The notes under the pieces are model-generated. The model ran no database searches and was not told where the DNA came from. It saw only the letters and a program-made list of their open reading frames with translations. The translations under genes and the position numbers were made by a program. This document shows positions 8,440-16,889 of a stretch of 41,272 nucleotides of DNA, in pieces. Within the stretch, counting starts at the first letter, position 1. The number at the start of each line of letters is the position of its first letter. This DNA comes from an uncultured Clostridium sp. (GTDB taxonomy: Bacteria; Bacillota; Clostridia; Clostridiales; Clostridiaceae). The DNA lies in assembly GCF_937920395.1 (NCBI RefSeq), contig NZ_CALEVF010000224.1, positions 1 to 41,272 of the forward strand. The letters run 5' to 3'.

Positions 8440-9591
8440 ATGAAAGATGTATTTATTATAGGATCAAAAGGAATACCTGCAAAGTATGGTGGATTTGAAA
8501 CTTTTGTAGATAAGTTAACACTTTATAAAAAGAGTAAGGATATTATGTATCATGTAGCTTGCCTCGCAAAAGATGAAAAAGAGTTTTATCATAACGAGGC
8601 AAGATGTTTTAATGTAAATGTAAAAGAAATAGGTAGTGCAAAAGCTGTGATATATGATCTGCAAGCTTTATCTAAGTCTATAAAATATATAGAAGATAAT
8701 AAATTATCAAATAGTATTATTTTAATTCTTGCTTGTCGTATTGGACCGTTTTTACAATTTTATATGAAGAAACTAAAAAAACTAGGAATATCTCTTTATG
8801 TAAATCCTGATGGTCATGAATGGAAGCGAAGCAAATGGATTATGCCGATAAGAGCTTATTGGAAATTCTCTGAGAAACTTATGGTTAAACATGCCGATCT
8901 CCAAATATGTGACTCTAAAGGTATAGAGGAGTATATAAATACAGAGTATTCAAATTATAGTCCTAAAACTACCTTTGTGGCTTATGGAGCGGAAACTTCA
9001 AGGTCTAAGTTAAATATAGAAGATGGATTAATAAAGGACTGGCTTAATAAGTTTTCGATTAAAAGAAAAAACTATTACTTAATAGTGGGAAGGTTTGTAC
9101 CTGAGAATAGTTATGAGACTATGATAAGAGAATTTATGAAGACTGATATTGATAAAGACCTTGTTATAATTACTAATGTCGAGAAGAACAAATTTTATGA
9201 TGATTTACTTAAAACCACTAATTTTACTAGTGACAAAAGAATAAAATTTGTAGGAACTGTATATGATAATGAACTTCTAAAAAAGATAAGAGAAGAATCA
9301 TCTGCATATATTCATGGACATTCAGTAGGGGGAACAAATCCTTCACTTCTTGAAGCACTTTCAAGTACAGATGTTAATTTGTTATTAGGTGTTAATTTTA
9401 ATAAAGAAGTTGGACAAACCGGTGCATTGTATTTTAATAATGAAGATGGGAATTTAGCTTCATTAATAAAGAAAGCCGAAAAGTTAGATGAAAATGAAAT
9501 AAAAACATTAGCGGAAAAATCCACAAACAGAATAAAAGAATTTTATTCTTGGGATAAAATTGTTAATGATTATGAAGCAATTTTCTTATAG
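8440..9591 (+). CDS. GT4 glycosyltransferase with DUF1972, WchF-like rhamnosyltransferase
   Basis: This is a 383-residue GT-B fold enzyme. The first 30 residues (FIIGSKGIPAKYGGFETF) are the hallmark of the DUF1972 group, which includes the WchF/Cps2T beta-1,4-rhamnosyltransferases of streptococcal capsules. A GT1/GT4 C-terminal domain follows, with HGHSVGGTNPSLLEAL around residues 288-303 carrying the donor-site acidic residue. Members mostly transfer L-rhamnose from dTDP-L-rhamnose to glucose on the lipid carrier as the second sugar. The rmlD gene at 18473 fits that donor, but rmlA, rmlB and rmlC are not in the window. The ATG start follows AGAGGTG. Substrate is inferred from family only. 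Confidence 0.85.
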   Translation: MKDVFIIGSKGIPAKYGGFETFVDKLTLYKKSKDIMYHVACLAKDEKEFYHNEARCFNVNVKEIGSAKAVIYDLQALSKSIKYIEDNKLSNSIILILACRIGPFLQFYMKKLKKLGISLYVNPDGHEWKRSKWIMPIRAYWKFSEKLMVKHADLQICDSKGIEEYINTEYSNYSPKTTFVAYGAETSRSKLNIEDGLIKDWLNKFSIKRKNYYLIVGRFVPENSYETMIREFMKTDIDKDLVIITNVEKNKFYDDLLKTTNFTSDKRIKFVGTVYDNELLKKIREESSAYIHGHSVGGTNPSLLEALSSTDVNLLLGVNFNKEVGQTGALYFNNEDGNLASLIKKAEKLDENEIKTLAEKSTNRIKEFYSWDKIVNDYEAIFL

Positions 9592-9610
9592 ATGAAGGAG
9601 GTCCTACCTT

Positions 9611-11035
9611 ATTAAAATATTACATTATTCTCTAGGGTTACCCCCATTTCGAACAGGAGGATTGACTAAATACTCTGTAGATCTTATGGTAAATCAAATT
9701 AAAAATGGTGATGAAGTTTCATTATTATATCCTGGAAGTTTTTCACTTAATAAAAACTTACGCCTTATTAACAACAAACCATATAAGAATATTTCTGTGT
9801 ATGAGATATTAAATCCGATATCAATTCCACTATTAAGCGGAATACCAAATCCAGAGGACTATTTAAAAAGTGTAGATGTTAATATTTATATAGAATTTTT
9901 AACTAAATTAAATGTAGAAGTTATACACATCCACACATTAATGGGACTTAATAAAGAGTTTATAACAGCGGCGCAGAAGTTAAATATAAAAACCATATTT
10001 ACGTCTCATGATTATTTTGGAATATGCCCTAAAGTTAATCTTATAGATTTAAAAGGGTCAATATGTAAGGATTATGATGAGGGAAAAAACTGTATTGAAT
10101 GTAACGCAAATGGCTACAGTAAATCTTTAGTATTTTTAATGCAATCAAAAACTTATCGTTATTTAAAAGGTAGTTCTATTGTAAAAAAATTAAGAGCTTA
10201 TAAACAGAGAATAATTATAAAAAGAAATCATGATCTAAGTGATGTACAAGAGGTACAAGAAGTAAAAAAGATACAAGAAGTACAAGAAAAAAACGATAAA
10301 ATTAATGTTAACCCTCTTGCAGGTGGATACACTAACTTAAGGAAGTATTACATAGATATATTAAATAACATAGATTTCATTCATTATAATAGTACAGTTT
10401 CCAAAAGAATATATGAGAAATACATAGATAATACAAAGGGTAAAGTGTTAAATATTACTCATTCAGATATAAAAGATAATAGGATACAAAAACATAGTAA
10501 TAATAACGAACCATTAAAAATAACTTATATTGGTTCTATAGAAAAATATAAAGGTTTGTATTTTTTGCTAAATGTACTTGAAGAACTAGTTAAAAATAAT
10601 ATTAATAGATGGAAATTAAACGTTTATGGTAAGAACGTAAATATAAATACGGATAAATTCAAGGGTAAAGTTAAGACTAATGGTACTTATGATTATGGAG
10701 AGTTAGAGGAGATATTTAAGAATACAGATGTACTCATAGTACCAAGTATTTGGTATGAGACATTTGGATATATTGCTCTTGAGGCATTCTCTTATGGAGT
10801 TCCTGTAATCCTAACAGATCTTGTAGGGTTTAAAGACATGATGGATCCTGGAGTTACAGGCATTATTATAAAAGCCGAGGAGAATGAATTATATAAAAAT
10901 TTAGAAACTATAATAAAGAGCCGAGAAAAGCTAAATAACATTAATCAAAACATAATGAATTTGCAAGGTATCTATACAATGGAAAATCATACTAAAGATA
11001 TAATGGGATTGTATTCTAGTTTGATAAAAAAATAA
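9611..11035 (+). CDS. GT4 glycosyltransferase, probable ATT start
   Basis: This GT-B fold family 4 glycosyltransferase has 474 residues from ATT at 9611. That frame begins KILHYSLGLPPFRTGGLTKY, the conserved first strand and glycine-rich loop of the family. The first ordinary start codon, TTG at 9662, falls inside that loop and has a purine run only one base before it. A strong AAGGAGG at 9595-9601 lies nine bases before the ATT, and a TGA at 9593 closes the frame upstream. A cysteine-rich region (CPKVNLIDLKGSIC, then CIEC) is common in this subfamily. The C-terminal donor site is YETFGYIALEAFSYGVPV. Residues about 212-226 are a repeated VQE tract encoded by a 9-bp minisatellite. The sugar is unknown. 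Confidence 0.82.
   Translation: MKILHYSLGLPPFRTGGLTKYSVDLMVNQIKNGDEVSLLYPGSFSLNKNLRLINNKPYKNISVYEILNPISIPLLSGIPNPEDYLKSVDVNIYIEFLTKLNVEVIHIHTLMGLNKEFITAAQKLNIKTIFTSHDYFGICPKVNLIDLKGSICKDYDEGKNCIECNANGYSKSLVFLMQSKTYRYLKGSSIVKKLRAYKQRIIIKRNHDLSDVQEVQEVKKIQEVQEKNDKINVNPLAGGYTNLRKYYIDILNNIDFIHYNSTVSKRIYEKYIDNTKGKVLNITHSDIKDNRIQKHSNNNEPLKITYIGSIEKYKGLYFLLNVLEELVKNNINRWKLNVYGKNVNINTDKFKGKVKTNGTYDYGELEEIFKNTDVLIVPSIWYETFGYIALEAFSYGVPVILTDLVGFKDMMDPGVTGIIIKAEENELYKNLETIIKSREKLNNINQNIMNLQGIYTMENHTKDIMGLYSSLIKK
10244..10288 (+). repeat. 9-bp minisatellite, five units, in frame
   Basis: Five consecutive 9-base units follow the pattern GTACAAGAR, the third being GTAAAAAAG. They encode VQE-VQE-VKK-IQE-VQE within the GT4 gene. 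As the unit is three codons long, gain or loss of copies would change a charged helical linker without breaking the frame. Confidence 0.85.
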
Positions 11036-11080
11036 AGTTCAAAGTTAAGACAAAATATTAAAGAAATGGAGAAAAGTTTA

Positions 11081-12286
11081 ATGGAAATATTAATGGCTGT
11101 ATTGTACTCATTTCATCAGATGTTTGCAAATTTACCATTTGTAAGTAGTACACTAACTGGAAATCTAGATTTGTTTTATGCACTAGGAATGATTGGGATT
11201 ATCTTTGTTATATTTAAAAGTAAAAAAGATATTTCACTCCTATTAATATGTGCTTTACCTATCGTTATTTATGGAATAGTTCAAGGAATGGTAATAGAAA
11301 ATATAGAAATGCAAAAACTTGTGGTTAATATTTCTAAAATTACTATATGCATTTCTTTAATGATTTTGGTATCTAAAAAAATTCATGATTTTAAAATTAA
11401 GAAATTTATCGATTATATTTGTAGAATATATTTAATACTTACACCTATAGCCTTCATTCTAAAACAAAATGATTATTTATGGAGGCTCCATGATACTATA
11501 AACAAATATAACCTTGTAAGACTTAATCTGTTTTACATAGAACCTAGTGAGTTAGGGTTTCATTTATCTATAATAATTATGATATTGATGTATTTACTTA
11601 TTAAAGAGAAAACCAGAAAGGTTCGAGTCAAATATATAATCTATATGATAGATTGTTTGACGCTATTAGTATTAGCTGGAGCGTACGGGTCATCAGTAAT
11701 GCTTATTGGGACTATAACATTCGTATCATTTATTATAATTATAACAAAAATTAATTTTAAGAACATTTTAGTTGGATATGGATTAATAATGGTCTTTACC
11801 ATAATAACAATATTGTTCGTAGTAACGAAATCGTCAATATACATGAGAACAGTAGATACGTTAAATGGAAAAGATTCTTCCAACAGTTATAGAGTAAATG
11901 TTACTCAGCAGTTTACATCGACTGCAATAACTAAAACAAAGGGAATTGGAGTAGGCCTTGGAAATCTTAATACAGACAATACAAGGAAAATTTTTAAATC
12001 TACTGGAATGACAGCAGTAGTTGCAGCTTCATATCCATATTTCATTGCAGAGGGTGGATTATTTGGGATAACATATTTGGTTTTACTACTAACACTGCTC
12101 GCTACTAACGTAGCAATCAAAAAAAATATGTTACTGACAAACCTTTTGTTATTCAGCTTTTTATATCAGATTTACGGAGGTTATTTCACAAATCCGTTAA
12201 ATTGGATCATTTATGGATTAATTATAAGTAGGTGGACACCTAAGGAAATAGAACTAGAGGACAAAGCAAAAGAGCTAATCGCGTAG
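11081..12286 (+). CDS. wzy: Wzy-type polysaccharide polymerase (first copy)
   Basis: This is an about 401-residue integral membrane protein with roughly ten hydrophobic segments. It has a long outer loop around GIGVGLGNLNTDN, and a late YQIYGGYFTNPLNWIIYGL, as seen in Wzy/O-antigen ligase-like polymerases. Such proteins join flipped repeat units on the outer membrane face. ATG at 11081 is chosen because TGGAGA lies eight bases before it; the ATG at 11066 has no ribosome site. Sequence conservation in this family is low, so the call rests on topology and context. It ends the first block: its stop lies within the loop of a terminator. Confidence 0.82.
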   Translation: MEILMAVLYSFHQMFANLPFVSSTLTGNLDLFYALGMIGIIFVIFKSKKDISLLLICALPIVIYGIVQGMVIENIEMQKLVVNISKITICISLMILVSKKIHDFKIKKFIDYICRIYLILTPIAFILKQNDYLWRLHDTINKYNLVRLNLFYIEPSELGFHLSIIIMILMYLLIKEKTRKVRVKYIIYMIDCLTLLVLAGAYGSSVMLIGTITFVSFIIIITKINFKNILVGYGLIMVFTIITILFVVTKSSIYMRTVDTLNGKDSSNSYRVNVTQQFTSTAITKTKGIGVGLGNLNTDNTRKIFKSTGMTAVVAASYPYFIAEGGLFGITYLVLLLTLLATNVAIKKNMLLTNLLLFSFLYQIYGGYFTNPLNWIIYGLIISRWTPKEIELEDKAKELIA

Positions 12287-12299
12287 ATTAGCTCTTTTT
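12271..12299 (+). terminator. Rho-independent terminator of the first block
   Basis: AGAGCTAATC (12271-12280) pairs perfectly with GATTAGCTCT (12286-12295) around a GCGTA loop, and a T-run follows to 12299. The wzy TAG stop (12284-12286) sits in the loop and the first base of the second arm, so the last codons of wzy encode half of the terminator. Confidence 0.88.
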
Positions 12300-12538
12300 A
12301 CGTAGTTCTCCTATGTGTCTTGCAATATGAGCTTGAAACGTGAAATTGCATTAAGGAATTCTAATCTTTTGAAAATATAAAATTCTCTAACGCTCACACT
12401 CGACTTCCTGTCTCGGGTTCACTAGACTGCCGTCCTGGCAGTCTTACGAGAATTTTATATTGACAAAAGAAGAATTCTAAATGCAATTTCAATAGTTTCT
12501 TCGCTTCTTATTGCAAGTCACTTCCGGAGAAAATACGT
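12298..12538. repeat. Long imperfect palindrome between converging genes
   Basis: The 345 bases between wzy and the beta-helix operon hold a large inverted repeat. The arms at 12341-12387 and 12448-12491 share long blocks, including TGAAATTGCATT and AATATAAAATTCTC. The similarity continues outward (CTTGCAATA, TTCTCC, ACGTA) to about 12298 and 12538. The central 60 bases are richer in GC and contain an inner hairpin, AGACTGCC/GGCAGTCT (12424-12431 with 12437-12444). No reading frame is apparent. A further small palindrome, CAGCCG/CGGCTG, lies at 12595-12608. It could be a non-autonomous mobile element or a dispersed hairpin repeat; no target-site duplication was identified. Confidence 0.7.
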
Positions 12539-12631
12539 CTATTTTCTATTTACGACTAAATTAGAAGTAAAAAAATATATATTTACAGCATGTGCAGCCG
12601 TCCGGCTGAAAAACTTTTTATGAGGAGCACT

Positions 12632-13993
12632 TTATTTTTCAATAGTCATCTTGGCATATTCATGTAGTCCAACTTTGTAACCATTTATTATGTTGTTAGC
12701 TATAGTGTTATGCTGATTTGTATTAGAGGTTGAATAGATTCCACTTTTATCTATTACTGCATTACTTGAGCTTATCTTGTTATCTTTTATTATTATATAT
12801 TGAGGTTGAGCTTTACCATTTGAGTCTAGCAATATTCCGTTACCTTTCTCTGGAGCGTTATTATCATTTTCACCATTTGTGTTTTTTATAATGTTATTTG
12901 ATACAAGGCAATTTGAGCTTCCTGCAGTTATATCAATTCCATTTTTTTGTGAAGATAATATTTTGTTGTAAGTAGCCTTTGTGTTTGATGTGTCATATAG
13001 ACATATTGCTCCTAGATTGCCGACACCTTTTATTGATTCTTCTACGGTGTTGTTTTTAACAATGTTATTATCGGTTTGCCATATTTCTATTTGATTAAAT
13101 CTATTGTTTTTAGAAACATTTCCTATAATAGAGTTTCCACTTGTAACTTTCTTGTCTCCGCCATAAATGGTGAGGCCTTCTTGACCATTACCGATACAGG
13201 TATTACCACTTGCTACGGAGTTTGTTGTTCCTTTTCCAGTTGTTGAATTAAAACCGAATAGTACTCCTTGACCACCATTATTTTTTAATATATTGTTTGT
13301 CACGGAGATTTTAGTTCCATTTAAGCAATAAATATGACCACTTATTTGCTCTTTGTCATAACCACCAAAAACTTTGTCGTTGTCAAAATTATTCTTATTT
13401 ATTGTTATGTTAGAACTATCGTTATCTATTTTAATTCCATATTGTTTAATTCCAGAGAAATAAGAATTTGAGATATTGCATTTACTACTTGATGATATAT
13501 TTATTGCTGTATAATAAATTTTATTTGTAAATTTACACTTTGTTACTTTTAGGCCACTCTTTTTATCAACGTTTATTGCAGTAGAGCAATTTTGAAAATC
13601 TATACTCTGAAAAGTATCGTTATTTCCTACATTAAATAATGTGTTTTTACCAGAACCTATTAATATAGCTTTGTTTTCTGATGCTAATTTTATTCCATCT
13701 GGAAGTTTTACAGTGCCTTGAAGACTATATTTGCCTTCTGGTAAATTTATTGTACTTCCACTTGGATATGAATCCACCATTTTCTGAAATGCTGAGGTTG
13801 TATCTGTATTTCCGGTTATATCTAAGGAGTATTTTTTTATATCATCCTTACTTATGTTATGAATTGATAGATTTTTCTTATTATTTTGAATCGATATATC
13901 TCTAGTTTTATTAATTACGACAAGTGTCCCTATGAGAAAAATAAAGAAAACTATTATAATAATTAAGACTGTTTTATTTTTTAAAAATTTCAT
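12632..13993 (-). CDS. Membrane-anchored right-handed parallel beta-helix protein
   Basis: This 453-residue protein starts with a short basic stretch and one strong hydrophobic segment (about 9-27). That segment has no clear cleavage site, so it is probably an N-terminal anchor. The rest is a parallel beta-helix of short asparagine- and glycine-rich coils of the pectate lyase 3/NosD-like superfamily. It includes DTTSAFQKMVDSYPSGSTI near the start, and NGQEGLTIYGG and NRFNQIEIWQ in the middle. It is the last of four paralogues in one operon and the only one with an ordinary, well-placed ATG (after AAAGGGTG). Family relatives bind, cleave or epimerise polysaccharides outside the cell. No catalytic residues could be assigned, so the activity is unknown. 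Confidence 0.82.
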   Translation of the reverse strand: MKFLKNKTVLIIIIVFFIFLIGTLVVINKTRDISIQNNKKNLSIHNISKDDIKKYSLDITGNTDTTSAFQKMVDSYPSGSTINLPEGKYSLQGTVKLPDGIKLASENKAILIGSGKNTLFNVGNNDTFQSIDFQNCSTAINVDKKSGLKVTKCKFTNKIYYTAINISSSSKCNISNSYFSGIKQYGIKIDNDSSNITINKNNFDNDKVFGGYDKEQISGHIYCLNGTKISVTNNILKNNGGQGVLFGFNSTTGKGTTNSVASGNTCIGNGQEGLTIYGGDKKVTSGNSIIGNVSKNNRFNQIEIWQTDNNIVKNNTVEESIKGVGNLGAICLYDTSNTKATYNKILSSQKNGIDITAGSSNCLVSNNIIKNTNGENDNNAPEKGNGILLDSNGKAQPQYIIIKDNKISSSNAVIDKSGIYSTSNTNQHNTIANNIINGYKVGLHEYAKMTIEK

Positions 13994-14019
13994 ATATTCA
14001 CCCTTTATCTTTTGTTTAG

Positions 14020-14049
14020 CACAAAAGGAGATGTTAATCCCCTTTTGTG
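14020..14049 (-). other. Stem-loop in the gap between beta-helix genes
   Basis: CACAAAAGG (14020-14028) and CCTTTTGTG (14041-14049) form a perfect 9-bp stem with a 12-base loop in the 70-base gap between the third and fourth genes of the operon. No T-run follows on the minus strand, so it is a better candidate for mRNA processing or stability than for termination. Confidence 0.6.
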
Positions 14050-14063
14050 ATTGATACTAGTGG

Positions 14064-15434
14064 TTACATTCCACAAGTCATTTTAGCGTAAGAATGAAAT
14101 CCGGATTTATAACCTGTTATAGAGTTACTATCTATTTTGTTATGTTTGTTACTGTTAGAAGTTGAATAGATACCACTTTTATGGATAATACCTATACTTG
14201 AGTTAATTTTATTGTTCTTAATTGTTGTATATTTTGGCTGCGATATTCCAGCTGAGTCGAGTAATATTGCATTACCTTTTTCAGGAGAAGTTATATTATT
14301 GTTTAGGTTTGTATTTGATATATCATTATCTGCTATAGTGTTATATAAACTTCCAGCAGTTATATCTATACCATTATTTTGAGCAGATACTATTGTATTT
14401 CCAGTAACGGTTGTTCCAGTTGTAGTAAACAGACATATTGCACCTAGATTACCAAGACCGGTTATTGACTCTTCTACGGTATTATCACTCACAGTGTTAT
14501 TATCAGATTGCCATACTTCTATTTGATTATATCTGTTATTTTTAGAGGTATTACCAATAATAGAATTCCCACTTGAGAGTTTTTTTATACCTCCGTAAAT
14601 AGTTATACCTTCTTGACCATTGCCTATACATGTATTATTACGGGCGATGCAGTTGGTTGTACCTTTACCTTTGGTTGAACTGTAACCAAATATTATTCCT
14701 TGGCCACCACTATTTTTCAAAACATTGTTTGTAACGTTTATTTTACTTCCACTTAGGCAGTAAACATGTCCAGCAATCTGTGAATCCTTATATCCACCAA
14801 AGGTCTTAGGGTTATCAAAATAATTTTTATCTATAGTAATGTTAGAACTATTGTTATCTATCTTAATTCCATATTTATTTATATTATAAAAATATGAATT
14901 AGTGATACTGCAATTACTTGACCCATAAATATCTATTGCAGCATAATTAATGTTGTTTGTGAATCTGCAGTTTGTTATATTAACCCCTTTTACATATAAG
15001 GCCCTTATAGCGATAGAACAATTTTGAAATTCTAGTCCCTTTAAAAGGTTATTATTACCTGCTTTGAATAAGGTGTTTTTGCCAGTGCCCTCTATTACAA
15101 CGTCACTGCCTGCAATTAAACTCATACCATCTTTTAAGGTAACAGTTTTAAATATCTTATATATACCTTTTGGTAATTTAATGACACTGCCTTTTGGATA
15201 AGAATCTATCATCTTTTGAAAAGAAGATGAGGTATCCGATGTTCCCGCTTTATCCAAATTATATTTTTGAGTATCTAAGGCAGCAGCTCCATTAGTTAAA
15301 CTAGATGATGCTGCGGTAGAAGGATTTGATGTTACAGTGTTTGCTTTTGTAGTAGTTACAAAGAAAGTACCAGTTAATAAAGTTGTTAATATTATGGTAC
15401 CAGCTATACTTTTTCTTATGTTATTGTTTATTAT
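14064..15434 (-). CDS. Secreted parallel beta-helix protein, probable ATA start
   Basis: This has about 456 residues if read from ATA at 15434-15432. In that frame the protein begins with a basic stretch (INNNIRKS), a hydrophobic core and a cleavage-like TTTKA: a full signal peptide. A Ser/Thr/Ala-rich linker and the beta-helix follow (DTSSSFQKMIDSYPKGSVI, NGQEGITIYGG, NRYNQIEVWQ). No ATG, GTG or TTG occurs in the signal-peptide region. The first usable one, TTG at 15257, lies after the linker and would give a protein without an export signal. GAGGAG at 15449-15444 is nine bases before the ATA, and a TGA at 15443 closes the frame upstream. It is the third gene of the riboswitch-headed operon. 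Function is as for its paralogues: extracellular, probably acting on polysaccharide. Confidence 0.78.
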   Translation of the reverse strand: MINNNIRKSIAGTIILTTLLTGTFFVTTTKANTVTSNPSTAASSSLTNGAAALDTQKYNLDKAGTSDTSSSFQKMIDSYPKGSVIKLPKGIYKIFKTVTLKDGMSLIAGSDVVIEGTGKNTLFKAGNNNLLKGLEFQNCSIAIRALYVKGVNITNCRFTNNINYAAIDIYGSSNCSITNSYFYNINKYGIKIDNNSSNITIDKNYFDNPKTFGGYKDSQIAGHVYCLSGSKINVTNNVLKNSGGQGIIFGYSSTKGKGTTNCIARNNTCIGNGQEGITIYGGIKKLSSGNSIIGNTSKNNRYNQIEVWQSDNNTVSDNTVEESITGLGNLGAICLFTTTGTTVTGNTIVSAQNNGIDITAGSLYNTIADNDISNTNLNNNITSPEKGNAILLDSAGISQPKYTTIKNNKINSSIGIIHKSGIYSTSNSNKHNKIDSNSITGYKSGFHSYAKMTCGM

Positions 15435-15479
15435 GTCAATTCACTCCTCTTATGTCGGTGGGAGGGTGTAATAGTTTAT

Positions 15480-16829
15480 TTATTTTCCGCAAGTTGCTAG
15501 GGCATACCAGTGGACTCCATATTGATAACCATTTATTTCGTTGCTATTTATAATGTTATGATGATTAGTATTTGAAGTTGAATAAACACCACTTTTGGCA
15601 ATAATTCCATTACTTGAGCTGATAGTATTATTTACAATTGTTATATAACCCGGATCAGCTACTCCGTTCCAGTCAAGTAATATTCCATTGCCTTTCTCAG
15701 GGGTGTTAACAAAATTTTGCCTATTTGTATCAGCTATAAAATTGTCTGATACGTTGCAATTTGAGCTCCCAGCAATTATTGCTATCCCATTGCTTTGAGA
15801 AGATAATATGTTGTTATTCGTAACAGTTGTGCCAGTAGTACCAAAAAGGCAAATCGATCCCAAACTTCCACGACCAAATATTGATTCTTCTACTGTATTG
15901 CCATGAACTGTATTATTATCAGATTGCCATATCTCTATTTGATTAAATCTGTTATTTATAGATGTATTGTTTATAATAGAGTTTCCATTAGAAACTTTCT
16001 TACTTCCGCCGTAGGTAGTAATACCTTCTTGACCATTACCTAAACATTGATTGTTATTTGCGACGGAACTTGTTGTACCTTTTCCAGTTGTTGAATTATA
16101 ACCAAATATAATACCTTGCCCACCGCTATTTTTTATAATATTGTTTGATACTGTTATTCTAGTTCCGTTTAGGCAATAAACATGTCCACTGATCTGTTCT
16201 ACGTTATATCCATCAAAAACTGATGGGTTATCAAAACTGTTGTTATCAATTGTAATATCAGAGCTATCACTATCAATTAAAACTCCATATTTGTGTATAT
16301 TGTAGAAATATGAATTTGTAATTTTTGAATCGTGACTTCCAAAGAAATTAATTGCGACGTAACTAATGTTATTCGTAAATCGGCAATTTGTTATATTAAA
16401 TACCGTTTTTTGAAAAACACTTATAGCAGTTGCACAGTTTTGAAACTCTATACTCTCGAAACTATTATCATTACCTGTGGAAAATAAAGTGTTAGAACCT
16501 ATCCCTTTAATTATAACATTATTAGAGGCGATGATATGTAAATTATCCTTTAATTTAACAACGTTCGACAATTTATACGTACCAGCTGGTAATTGAATAA
16601 AACTACCACTTGGCAATGAATCTATCATTTGTTGAAAAGAAGTCGAGGTATCTGTTAACCCTGTTATATCTAATTTATAAGTTGTAGCATCTATTATAGT
16701 AGGATCACTTGTTGATTCTGATATACTAGTTGAAGGCGTAAGAGCAAGAGTCGACCCAGTAGGTGCAAAGGGACCAACAGTTGATAAGAAGATTAATATT
16801 ATAAGAGTAGTAATACTCTTTTTCATCAT
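15480..16829 (-). CDS. Secreted parallel beta-helix protein, start ATG or upstream ACG
   Basis: This 449-residue protein (from ATG 16829) has a signal peptide (MMKKSITTLIILIFLSTVG, cleavage near STLA) and the same beta-helix as its neighbours (NGQEGITTYGG, NRFNQIEIWQ). Its ribosome site GAGGAG (16856-16851) lies 21 bases before the ATG, which is too far for efficient use. At nine bases, the spacing seen in both sister genes, stands ACG (16841-16839). From there the codons CTT AAA CCT ATG ATG AAA AAG align residue by residue with the sister N-termini, so the frame may really begin at ACG. Only the ATG-based end is given here. It is the second gene of the operon. Confidence 0.82.
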   Translation of the reverse strand: MMKKSITTLIILIFLSTVGPFAPTGSTLALTPSTSISESTSDPTIIDATTYKLDITGLTDTSTSFQQMIDSLPSGSFIQLPAGTYKLSNVVKLKDNLHIIASNNVIIKGIGSNTLFSTGNDNSFESIEFQNCATAISVFQKTVFNITNCRFTNNISYVAINFFGSHDSKITNSYFYNIHKYGVLIDSDSSDITIDNNSFDNPSVFDGYNVEQISGHVYCLNGTRITVSNNIIKNSGGQGIIFGYNSTTGKGTTSSVANNNQCLGNGQEGITTYGGSKKVSNGNSIINNTSINNRFNQIEIWQSDNNTVHGNTVEESIFGRGSLGSICLFGTTGTTVTNNNILSSQSNGIAIIAGSSNCNVSDNFIADTNRQNFVNTPEKGNGILLDWNGVADPGYITIVNNTISSSNGIIAKSGVYSTSNTNHHNIINSNEINGYQYGVHWYALATCGK

Positions 16830-16889
16830 AGGTTTAAGCGTAGTAAATCACTCCTCGATTTTTATTTGGTTTAAATATTATTAATATTA

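Noticed and set aside
12595..12630. Terminator for the beta-helix operon at the CAGCCG/CGGCTG palindrome
   Set aside because: The stem is short with almost no loop, and no T-run follows directly on the minus strand; it was left unassigned.
13681..13905. Plus-strand open frame within the beta-helix operon
   Set aside because: It is antisense to a clear coding gene, with no ribosome site and no recognisable product.
15255..15257. TTG as the start of the third beta-helix gene
   Set aside because: It lies after the signal peptide and linker, has no ribosome site, and would leave the protein without any export signal.
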